A DNA stretch of 64,000 nucleotides from NCBI GenBank assembly GCA_018240465.1, contig JAFEFS010000089.1, forward strand, positions 1-64,000, read 5' to 3'. How positions within the stretch are numbered: position 1 is the first letter of the stretch; each line of letters starts with the position of its first letter. Made by a program: the position numbers and the translations under genes. This document shows positions 35,604 to 43,522 of this stretch, one piece after another. The notes beneath the pieces are model-generated. The model ran no database searches. It worked only from the letters and a program-made list of their open reading frames with translations, and was not told the DNA's origin. The DNA comes from Pseudomonadota bacterium (GTDB lineage: Bacteria > Pseudomonadota > Gammaproteobacteria > Xanthomonadales > Rhodanobacteraceae).

Positions 35604-38099
35604 TCAGAGAGGGGTGCGCGGCCGCGGCAGCAACCACAACAAGATGCCGCTGAAAAAGAGAACTGCGCCGGAACAAGCCAAGGTCTGCGCGAGCGGAATG
35701 CCGGCATCCTTGAGGCGACCGCCGTAGACCACCGCGATGCCGCCGACACCGGCGCTGACGAAATTGAGGAACCCGTAGCCGGTTGCGGCGAAGCGACCGT
35801 CCACGTGCGCGCGCAGGATCGGCATCAGCGTCGCGTCGAGCGCACCTTGCGCAAGGCCCTGGAACAGCACGCAGCCGACGAACAGCGGCAACGTATGCAC
35901 GCCCAGGCACAGCGCGACCATGGGCCCCGCAACGAGGAAGGCCGCGCCCGCGATCTGCGAGCGCGCCTTCGGATTCGTGCGCGACCACGCGTCGGCGGCG
36001 AGCGCGATGGTGATGACCGAAACGTATTTCGCGATCGATTGCGGCGTGGTCGCATAGGTGCCCGCCGCACCGAGCGACAAGTTGAACTTCTCCTGCAGCA
36101 GCAGCGGCAGCCACGACAGCGTGAACCAGTTGGCGATGCCCGAACAGGCCACGATCAGCATCAGCAGCCAGAACGCCGGCACCCGCAGCACGCCGGCGAG
36201 GATCGCGCCGATGGCCGGCGCTGGCGGTGCCGGCGCGCGCGCGTCCGCACCCGGCTCACCCGCTGCCGGTTCCTTGAGGAACACGATCAGCACGATCGCA
36301 TACGAGACGCCGATGAGTCCGAACAGACTGAATGCCAGACGCCAACCCATGTCCTGGGCGACGAAGGCGCCGACGCCGGCGAGCGCCTGGCCGAGATAGA
36401 CGCCGCTCATGTGGATGCCGGTAGCGAGCGAGCGCGTCGATCCGCGATGGTAGTCCGTGATCAGCGCAAGCGCAGCCGGGATGTAGCAGGCCTCGCTCAC
36501 CCCCATCAATGCACGCGCCCAGAACAGTTCCTCGTGGCTGCGCACATGACCGGTCAGCCAGGTGACGCCCGACCACACGACGAGCGAGACGACGATCACC
36601 AGGCGCCTGCTGTAACGGTCGGCGAAGATGCCGCCGAACGGACTCAGGCCCGAGTAGACGAACAGGAATACCGCGGTGAGCATGCCGAACTGCGCGTCGG
36701 TCTGCGGGATATCGCGCACGATCGGCGAGCGCAACGTCGCGAGCAGCTGGCGATCGAGATAGTTGAGCATCGCGACGAAGAACAGCAGACCGACCGCAAT
36801 CCATGCGGCGCGCCCGGGCACGCCGCGCCCCGCGGCAAGGTCGCCCAGTCCGCGGGCAAGGCCGTCGCGGCGCGTCTGGCGCACGATCAGGCCGACCGCG
36901 AGCGTGCCCAGCACGAGCAACAGCACGTCGCGCGGATCGACGGCGTACGCATAACCGAGCCGCATCGCGGCGACGGCCGGCGTGCGCACCCCGGGGCGCA
37001 CCTCGCCCGAGACGGTCATCAGCGTGTCGCCCTGGACCACGGCAGGCGCAGTCGCCAGGCCCAACGGCCAGGTACCCAGCGTGCTCCACGCATCCGCGTG
37101 CGGGGCGTAGGCGAGAACCTTGCCGGACTGCCCCGGATGTTGTTGCGGCGGTTGGCCGTAATGGGCGCCGTCGTCGCCGCCGATCACGATCAATGCGCCC
37201 TCGCGCGCCGTTGCCGGCGCGGCCGCAGCGGCGAGCGGATACGGAAGTGGCGCGGGTCGGATCTGCAACCACATCTGTGCGGGATCGTCGCCGCCGCCTC
37301 GCAGCGCCGCGCCGTCCGCATGGTACGTGCGCCGCGTCCGGCCATCGGCGTCCGCGGAAAGCGAGCAGCCGCCAAATACATAGACGTTGCCGTCGAGCGC
37401 GCCGGCGATCGACAGGATACGTCCGCCGAATGGTGCGCCCGGCAAGGTCTCCCATTGCACCCCGTCGGGGTGGTCCGGATCGACACGGGTCAGGTCGAGG
37501 CGATAGGTCGCAGCGAGTGCCGTGGTGGCGGAGGGCGATGTCTGGCCGCCGATCACATACAGACGATTGTTGTCGACCGCGAACGCGGCATAGGCCACCG
37601 GCGTAGGCAACGGTGCAAGACGCGTGACCCGACCGTCGTCGTGCACATACAGCGTTTCGGCGAAATGTCGATCCGCATCGGCACCGCCGGCGATGATCAT
37701 GCCGTGCTCGAAGGCCGCGTAGGCAGCGTACGCGCGTGGTGCAGGCAATTCGCCGATCTTGTTCCACGCACCGCCGCCGAGCCGATAGATCGCGCGATGG
37801 AAGACCTTGGTGCCACCGTCCCAGGGGGCGGCATCGGGAAAGTTCGCCCCGCCCGCAGCGAGCACGATGTCAGCGCCGTCCGCGGCATGCGTCGCCACGG
37901 CGGCCATCCCGGCGAGACCGTGCGCATCGGGGATCGGTGCGATGGCGGGCGCGGGTGCGAGTCGCGGCCCGGCTGCGGCCGCGCAATTCCACGCAACGAG
38001 TGCAAACAACACGATGAGGAGAAGGGTACAAGCGCGTATCGCCAACAGAGGCCTGCGCCGGAAATCGGGGGCTTCCGACAGCGCGAAAACCTTGTTCAT
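35604..38099 (-). CDS. Sialic acid mutarotase (NanM-like Kelch) fused to MFS transporter
   Basis: An 831-residue fusion. Residues ~15-40 form a signal/anchor helix (LLAIRACTLLLIVLFALVAW). Residues ~60-390 form a Kelch propeller of the NanM type (LAAGGANFPDAAPW, VIGGQTSPSATTAL, YVFGGCSLSADADG). A helix at ~400 (DVLLLVLGTLAVGLIV) leads into an MFS permease at ~430-825 with MLNYLDRQLLATL and GIFADRYSRRLVI. The periplasmic mutarotase would convert alpha- to beta-Neu5Ac at the mouth of its own transporter. The ATG at 38099 has GGGGA upstream; the frame is intact throughout. Confidence 0.9.
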   Translation of the reverse strand: MNKVFALSEAPDFRRRPLLAIRACTLLLIVLFALVAWNCAAAAGPRLAPAPAIAPIPDAHGLAGMAAVATHAADGADIVLAAGGANFPDAAPWDGGTKVFHRAIYRLGGGAWNKIGELPAPRAYAAYAAFEHGMIIAGGADADRHFAETLYVHDDGRVTRLAPLPTPVAYAAFAVDNNRLYVIGGQTSPSATTALAATYRLDLTRVDPDHPDGVQWETLPGAPFGGRILSIAGALDGNVYVFGGCSLSADADGRTRRTYHADGAALRGGGDDPAQMWLQIRPAPLPYPLAAAAAPATAREGALIVIGGDDGAHYGQPPQQHPGQSGKVLAYAPHADAWSTLGTWPLGLATAPAVVQGDTLMTVSGEVRPGVRTPAVAAMRLGYAYAVDPRDVLLLVLGTLAVGLIVRQTRRDGLARGLGDLAAGRGVPGRAAWIAVGLLFFVAMLNYLDRQLLATLRSPIVRDIPQTDAQFGMLTAVFLFVYSGLSPFGGIFADRYSRRLVIVVSLVVWSGVTWLTGHVRSHEELFWARALMGVSEACYIPAALALITDYHRGSTRSLATGIHMSGVYLGQALAGVGAFVAQDMGWRLAFSLFGLIGVSYAIVLIVFLKEPAAGEPGADARAPAPPAPAIGAILAGVLRVPAFWLLMLIVACSGIANWFTLSWLPLLLQEKFNLSLGAAGTYATTPQSIAKYVSVITIALAADAWSRTNPKARSQIAGAAFLVAGPMVALCLGVHTLPLFVGCVLFQGLAQGALDATLMPILRAHVDGRFAATGYGFLNFVSAGVGGIAVVYGGRLKDAGIPLAQTLACSGAVLFFSGILLWLLPRPRTPL

Positions 38100-38181
38100 C
38101 GACGATCGTCCCCACGCCACACTTTGGGGCGTGAGGACAATGTGGTCCGCGATGACAACCATCGTCTCGATTTGCAGCGAC

Positions 38182-41169
38182 CTAGAAACGAAGCTTCAAC
38201 CCGGCGAAATATTGCCGGCCGATCACATCGTAAGCACCCGGTTCGGTATTGGTGCCAATCGCCGCGTCACGCACGTTGATCGCGGGCTGCACGTTGAACA
38301 CGTTGTTCGTACCGACATACAGATTGAGGTGGTCGGTGGCCTTGTAGTTCAAGCGCAGGTCGACGTAGGTGACCGCCTTCATGTCGTTCAAGTTGGGCGC
38401 AAAATTGGTTGCCGTGAGGTAACTTTGCGTCGCGCTGCGATAGCGGGCCTGTGCGAACACGTTGATCTGGTCGGTAAGGTTGTACGCGAAGTTCGTGGTG
38501 ACCCGCCATTTCGGATAGAGCGGGCGGCCCGCGAATGCGGTGTTCGTGCCGGTCCCATCGATCACATTGAAATTGTGGAGATAGTTGACGAACGTGCCAA
38601 CGTTGAATCCGTGCCCAAGGTAGCCGATTTCCAGGTCCACGCCCCTGGTCTTGATGCTTGCCGCATTGATCAGCGGCGAGCGGAGGTTGAGGATCGGGCC
38701 GTCGTTCACGTCGCGGACGAGTATTCCTCCGCACGTCGGGTCAAAGGACGTTGGCGCGACGGAATAGCAATTCCTGACGAAAACATCCGGCGGGAGGCGG
38801 GTGATGCCGTTCTTGATGGCGATGTCATAGTAGTCGGCCGACAGTGACAAACCGCGCAACGGCGTCAGGACCACACCCAGCGTCTTGGTATTGGCTGCTT
38901 CGGCCGACAGCGTCGGCGACCCGGCAAGCAGCAAACGCGTGTTGTTTGCTTCCGAGGAAACCAGGGTGAAGGAACCGTTGTTCGCGATGCGATTGGCGAT
39001 GGCCGGGATCGAGCGGCAGTTGGTCGCGAGGTTGCCCGTGCTGGCGGCCGTCACACCGTTGCAAACGTCGGTATTGGCCGGGGCCACGTTGGTGATGCCG
39101 TTGGAAAACAGATCGTTGATGTTGGGCGCGCGTACCGAACGCGGCGACCAGCTGCCACGAAATCGCACGATGTCGTTGATCGGCGCGCTGAAACCGTAGC
39201 GGTGGGTGAAGTTGGTGCCAACGGTCGAGTAGTTGCCGAGACGACCCGCGGCGCTCAGATTGAGCCACGACGCGACCGGCACCTCGACTTCGCCGAATAC
39301 TTCGTTGACCGTGAAGGCACCCGAAATCGCCGAGACCTGAAGATCGCGGGAAAGCCCCAACTGGCGGAACGCATCGGGCGTTTCCCGGGCCTGCTCGCGA
39401 CGGTGTTCGACACCGGCAGCAAAGCTGATCGGATCGGACGTGAGCGAAAACGGCATCTGGCCGGAAAGAACCGAGTTGACGACCGTTTGCTTGATTTCGC
39501 CGGTCTGCCCGGTTGCAATCATCAGATACTTGGCCGCTGCGGGCGAGATGCCGGTGATTCCCGCCTTGCCGACCAGGCTGTCGGTGGTGCCGAACGGATT
39601 GATCGGGACGCAGCCTTCCAGGCGCGCCGTCGCGTCGGCGCACTGATAGCCACCTTTGCCGTCGGGTTGAATGGTCACGGCATTGCGGAAGTTGGGAATA
39701 CTGAAGTCGCCGGTATTGGCTTGAAGTTCGGAGGTCGATCCGTAGACGACGCTGCTCTTCCACGACAGGGTGTCGCTGAAGTCATGCGTGAAGGCGGCCG
39801 CCGTGCGGAAGGTCGTCCGACGGTTCGACACGGTTCGATCGCCGAACTCCCACGCACGCCGGTAGGTCTGGACGCGGTCGAGCGAGGTGTTGGAGCCCAT
39901 CGCGGCCAGCAACTGCGCACCGGCACTGCTGCCGACGAAGTAGGGGCTGGTCGCGACGTCGATCCCGGTCTTGCCGCCGACCGGTACGCGGAAGACATCG
40001 GCGACGACGGAAACCGGAGCCGGTTCGAGCGCCACGAACGAGGTTGTCCGCGTGTAGTTCATCTCGACATCGAGCCTTGAGCTATCGTCAACGTTTACGG
40101 TCAGCCCCGAGGCGAGGTAGGAGGGCTGGTAGGGCGCGACGAGATAGCGGTGTGCGAATTGGTTGTACCAGTCGGTCGTGCCATTCCGGTTGAAGTTGGA
40201 ATCGAGCAGCGGCTGATTGGTATTGAACGGATTGCCATTGCCGAAGATCGCGAGTTTGCCGAAGAACAGCGCGCCCGGATCGACATAGGCGGGGCCGGGG
40301 CGCACCGCGATCGTGTCGAGAATGCCGTTTTTTTGGCTGCTGACGAAGCCCAGTTCGTTGGCCGAAAAGGGGCGATCCCTCGACATCAATGGTTCCTGCT
40401 TCGAGCGGCCGAACGAGACCCAGACGTTGCCCGCATCGAAGTTGCGCCCGTAGGTGACATCGAAACTTCGCTTGCCCGCACCGCCATCGGCCGAGTCCGA
40501 GGCAAGCCCGTTGACCTCGAGGCCGTTGAAGTCGGTCTTGGTGATGATGTTGACGACACCACCGATCGCATCCGAGCCGTAAATCGCCGACTGACCGCCG
40601 GTGAGAACGTCTACCCGCTGGATCATGGCCACCGGGATGCTGTTCAGATCGACGCCGTAACCGGTGTTGGCCGACACGCCCGACACCCAGCGGCGGCCGT
40701 TGACCAGCACGAGGGTGCGTGCCGCGCCAAGATTGCGCAGGGAAATCGTCGCCACGCCGACGTTCGCCGCCGCACCGCCGGTCGAAGTATTGTTGCTCGA
40801 CGCGGACAGGTCCGATGAGATGGACGGAATGCGGCTCAAGGTGTCTTCGATCGAAATCGAACCCGTGCCCTCGAGAACATCTCTGCCCACCTCGGTGATG
40901 GGCGCCGACGAAACGATGTTGGCACTGCGGATATTGGTTCCGGTGATGACCACCGCTTCCATCACCTTGGGCGCCGCCTGGCTGGCATCGGCCTGCTTGG
41001 TGTCGACTTGCTTGGCATCGGCCTGGCTCTTGTCGTCGCCCGGGGCTGCGGTCCCTGGCGCGGCTTGTTGCGCCACGGCCAACGATGCGCCGCCAAGCAA
41101 CAACACGCTGGCGATCATGCCAGACAAACGGTTCTGTCGCGGCGCCACCCACTTCGGATTGCGATTCAT
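38182..41169 (-). CDS. TonB-dependent outer-membrane receptor (sialic acid locus)
   Basis: A 995-residue beta-barrel transporter importing its ligand across the outer membrane with TonB energy. It has a signal peptide ending near LAVAQQ, a Gln/Asp/Lys-rich linker, and a plug domain from MEAVVITGTNIRSANIVSS, with LVLVNGRRW and GGQSAIYGSDAIGGVVNIIT. The C-terminus, YFAGLKLRF, ends in the required aromatic residue. It heads the operon ending in sialidase. A 13-bp palindrome lies ~21 bp before the start. Specificity for sialic acid or sialoglycans is inferred. A second ATG is at 41175. Confidence 0.9.
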   Translation of the reverse strand: MNRNPKWVAPRQNRLSGMIASVLLLGGASLAVAQQAAPGTAAPGDDKSQADAKQVDTKQADASQAAPKVMEAVVITGTNIRSANIVSSAPITEVGRDVLEGTGSISIEDTLSRIPSISSDLSASSNNTSTGGAAANVGVATISLRNLGAARTLVLVNGRRWVSGVSANTGYGVDLNSIPVAMIQRVDVLTGGQSAIYGSDAIGGVVNIITKTDFNGLEVNGLASDSADGGAGKRSFDVTYGRNFDAGNVWVSFGRSKQEPLMSRDRPFSANELGFVSSQKNGILDTIAVRPGPAYVDPGALFFGKLAIFGNGNPFNTNQPLLDSNFNRNGTTDWYNQFAHRYLVAPYQPSYLASGLTVNVDDSSRLDVEMNYTRTTSFVALEPAPVSVVADVFRVPVGGKTGIDVATSPYFVGSSAGAQLLAAMGSNTSLDRVQTYRRAWEFGDRTVSNRRTTFRTAAAFTHDFSDTLSWKSSVVYGSTSELQANTGDFSIPNFRNAVTIQPDGKGGYQCADATARLEGCVPINPFGTTDSLVGKAGITGISPAAAKYLMIATGQTGEIKQTVVNSVLSGQMPFSLTSDPISFAAGVEHRREQARETPDAFRQLGLSRDLQVSAISGAFTVNEVFGEVEVPVASWLNLSAAGRLGNYSTVGTNFTHRYGFSAPINDIVRFRGSWSPRSVRAPNINDLFSNGITNVAPANTDVCNGVTAASTGNLATNCRSIPAIANRIANNGSFTLVSSEANNTRLLLAGSPTLSAEAANTKTLGVVLTPLRGLSLSADYYDIAIKNGITRLPPDVFVRNCYSVAPTSFDPTCGGILVRDVNDGPILNLRSPLINAASIKTRGVDLEIGYLGHGFNVGTFVNYLHNFNVIDGTGTNTAFAGRPLYPKWRVTTNFAYNLTDQINVFAQARYRSATQSYLTATNFAPNLNDMKAVTYVDLRLNYKATDHLNLYVGTNNVFNVQPAINVRDAAIGTNTEPGAYDVIGRQYFAGLKLRF

Positions 41170-41189
41170 GCTCATTCCCCAACGTTATC

Positions 41190-41204
41190 AGACATCTGAT
41201 GTCT
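41190..41204. promoter_or_regulatory. Palindromic operator before the TonB receptor operon
   Basis: AGACATCTGATGTCT is a perfect inverted repeat (7-bp arms, one central base) 20 bp upstream of the receptor start. Its core GACATCTGATGTC matches the palindromes before the free mutarotase and the GntR gene, and it is flanked by direct repeats TATCAGACA (41186-41194 and 41205-41213). It is the likely target of the divergent GntR/FCD regulator. Confidence 0.7.
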
Positions 41205-41424
41205 TATCAGACAGGATTTTTACGCCGGAGTCAAGTGGAAGGGGCAGATTTGATGTCAGCGAATCAATGCCCGCGCAGTGCCGGCCCCATGCGCGCCGCA
41301 ACGCCCACCACCGGGACCACCGCCATGCTCGCCGTCGGCTGACGAACACACCAGCCGGCGCGACGCCTTTTCGAACTGCCTCGGGGGAACTGCCCCTAGG
41401 ACATCGAAGCCGCAAACCGCCGGC

Positions 41425-42450
41425 CTATTTGCGCTCGATCACGGTGACCGTGTTGGTGCGCTTGCCCGGGCCGGTCTCGCCGCAAACCAGCCAGACCTTT
41501 CCCTGCCACTGCACTGCAGGCGCGGTTACGATACCCAGCGGCAGCTCGCCCGCTGCCGCGTAGGCGTCTTCGGCGGGACGGTAGGCGTAGATGGTGCGCG
41601 GTTGGCCTGGATGCTCGGCCGGCGAACGACCGTTGTTGTAGAAGAAACCGGTATCGCCGCCGAGCAGCAGCAGCGCATCGCCGACGGCCGGGGCCGGACC
41701 GACCGTGGCCACCAGCGGCTCGGGCAACTCGCGCACTGGCTTCCATTCGCCTTGCTCGCCATCGAGGACGAAGGCTTCCTTCCGATAGCTGCGCACCGGC
41801 TTTCCGGCCGCGTCGGGCTCCAGCGCGCAACCCCCGAACACGTACAGTTTTCCGCCAAGCACGCCCGCCACCGAAAGCATGCGCCCACGCCCCGGCAGGG
41901 AGGGCAGGCGGCCCCAACCGCGGCCCGGGTCGGCGAGATCGAGCCAATGCACGCTGTCGAGTGCGCTGGTCGCCGACGGCGAGTCGGTGCCGCCGATCAC
42001 CACCAGTCTGCCTTGCCAAACCGCGTGTGCGGAGAAGGCCACCGGCGTCGGCAGCGCGGGTAATTCCTCGCGCACCAGTCGGCCGCCGGTGATCGACACG
42101 CGAAAGGCCGTGCGGAAGTTTTCCTTGTCGTCGGTACCCCCGGCGAGGACCAGCCCCTCGCGACTGCCGGCGCAGGCCGCATACGCGATCTTGCCCGAGA
42201 GTTCACCGATTACGCGCCAGTCGCCCTTCTCGAACGCATACACGGCCTTGTTGTAGACCTTCGCCCCACCCTCCCACGGTTTTCTTTCCGGGAAGTTCGC
42301 GCCGCCGGTGGCGAGCAGCACCTCGTTGGTCACGCCGGCACCCATGCCGGCGAAACCCACGGGGTCGGGAAGCGCCGGCGCCTGATCGAAAGCGAGCTTG
42401 ATGACGGCGCCGGAGCAGCCGGCAACGAAGGAAGACGTTGACATGAGCAT
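41425..42450 (-). CDS. nanM: N-acetylneuraminate epimerase-like Kelch protein (NanM)
   Basis: A second sialic acid mutarotase-like propeller of ~341 residues: LLATGGANFPERKPWEGG, VIGGTDSPSATSALDSV, YVFGGCALEPDAAGKP and LLLGGDTGFFYNNGRSP, aligning with the Kelch half of the fusion gene. Maturation through a lipobox (SSFVAGC) is likely. The start is unsure: the ATG at 42450 leaves little positive charge before the signal, whereas in-frame codons just upstream supply RSLPG. A strong AGGAGG near 42530 has no well-spaced in-frame start. It has its own palindromic operator. Confidence 0.82.
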   Translation of the reverse strand: MLMSTSSFVAGCSGAVIKLAFDQAPALPDPVGFAGMGAGVTNEVLLATGGANFPERKPWEGGAKVYNKAVYAFEKGDWRVIGELSGKIAYAACAGSREGLVLAGGTDDKENFRTAFRVSITGGRLVREELPALPTPVAFSAHAVWQGRLVVIGGTDSPSATSALDSVHWLDLADPGRGWGRLPSLPGRGRMLSVAGVLGGKLYVFGGCALEPDAAGKPVRSYRKEAFVLDGEQGEWKPVRELPEPLVATVGPAPAVGDALLLLGGDTGFFYNNGRSPAEHPGQPRTIYAYRPAEDAYAAAGELPLGIVTAPAVQWQGKVWLVCGETGPGKRTNTVTVIERK

Positions 42451-42598
42451 CAGCCCAGGCAGGCTGCGAGCGGGGAAATGGCAGTCGCGAGAGGTGCTGC
42501 TCGCATCGCACCACGCTTGCGCCGGCACCTCCTGGAAATCGAGCAAGTCGAGCGCTTACGCGAACGCAGTTCCATTGATACGCAGCCGTTACCATAGA

Positions 42599-42617
42599 TA
42601 AGATATCTGACATCTTA
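42599..42617. promoter_or_regulatory. Palindromic operator before nanM
   Basis: TAAGATATCTGACATCTTA is a 19-bp inverted repeat with a single mismatched pair around a central T at 42608. The core GATATCTGACATC matches the sites at 41191-41203 and 42669-42681. TATCAGACA follows immediately (42616-42624), as it does beside the receptor site. Confidence 0.7.
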
Positions 42618-42668
42618 TCAGACATCTTGTTCAAGCATAAGTACGAGACAGGAGCAACGCAAAATTTG

Positions 42669-42681
42669 AATATCAGATATC
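42669..42681. promoter_or_regulatory. Palindromic operator before the GntR regulator gene
   Basis: AATATCAGATATC contains the perfect palindrome ATATC-A-GATAT and lies 19 bp before the regulator's start codon. That position fits autorepression. It is the third copy of the GAYRTC-W-GAYRTC-like motif of this locus. Confidence 0.65.
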
Positions 42682-42700
42682 AGGAAACTATAGTCCGGGC

Positions 42701-43393
42701 ATGAGAGTACGCATACCTGCCTATCGCCACGCTCAACGCGAAATCAAGCTGTTCATCGAAACCAACCGCCTTGGGCCGGGCGACGCTCTGCCTTCCGAGG
42801 CGGCCCTGGCCCATGAGCTCGGCATCAGCCGGCCCTCGCTGCGGGAAGGCATGAAGGCGCTGGAGTCCCTGGGCATCGTCGAGACTCGCCACGGCGAGGG
42901 GGTATTCGTCGCGGCCTTCTCGTTCGACTCGATCATCGAGAACCTGCCGTATTCGATCGTCAGCGGCGGCAAGAACCTTTACGATCTGCTGCAGGTGCGC
43001 ACGGCGGTCGAGATGGGTGCCATTCCCTATGTGCTCGAACGCATCGGCGTGGCTGACAAGGCGCGCCTGCGCCAGTTGGCCGAGGAGATGCTCGCAGCGG
43101 CCAAACAGGGACAGGAATTCGAGCAGCAAGACCGCGAATTCCACGCGACCATGTTCCGCTGCCTCGACAACGCGTTCCTGTCCCGCCTGATCGATCTGTT
43201 CTGGGAAGTGTTCCATCGCCTGAACCAGTCGCTGGAGAGCCCCGACCACTGGTCACTCGAATCGACTGCGCTCGATCATCTGAGCATCGTGGACATGATC
43301 GAGCGCGGCGACAAAACCGGCCTGCTGGCCGCGCACCAACGCCATTTCGGATCGATTCTGGCCCGGCTGGAGCGCGCAAAACCCGCGGCATAG
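42701..43393 (+). CDS. GntR-family regulator, FadR/FCD subfamily (NanR-like)
   Basis: A 230-residue repressor or activator. The N-terminal winged helix (about 8-72) has LPSEAALAHELGISRPSLREGMKALESLGIVE, and the C-terminal FCD ligand-binding domain (about 85-222) has the metal/ligand histidines in DREFHATMFR and LDHLSIVDMIERGD. Divergent to the sialic acid genes and preceded by the same palindrome, it is the likely locus regulator, with a sialic acid or derivative as effector (inferred). Confidence 0.88.
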   Translation: MRVRIPAYRHAQREIKLFIETNRLGPGDALPSEAALAHELGISRPSLREGMKALESLGIVETRHGEGVFVAAFSFDSIIENLPYSIVSGGKNLYDLLQVRTAVEMGAIPYVLERIGVADKARLRQLAEEMLAAAKQGQEFEQQDREFHATMFRCLDNAFLSRLIDLFWEVFHRLNQSLESPDHWSLESTALDHLSIVDMIERGDKTGLLAAHQRHFGSILARLERAKPAA

Positions 43394-43522
43394 CTCGCGC
43401 GACGGTTGATCAACCGATCACGCTTTCGTCGTCCACGAGGTAGTCGCCGACCGCCTCGATCCGAGGCTGTGCGCCGATCCCGCAAAACAGCAGCATTTGC
43501 CCGGCTCGCCGCGACGAGCCCG

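Noticed and set aside
35547..38279. 910-codon plus-strand frame opposite the mutarotase-MFS fusion
   Set aside because: Its translation is Arg/Gln/Asp-rich with no domains, and the minus strand encodes two clear domains through the same bases.
43410..43496. 28-residue minus-strand ORF (MLLFCGIGAQPRIEAVGDYL...) downstream of trpE, ending in the palindrome GGTTGATCAACC
   Set aside because: No SD, no similarity I recognise, and it lies in a short 3' region; too weak to call.
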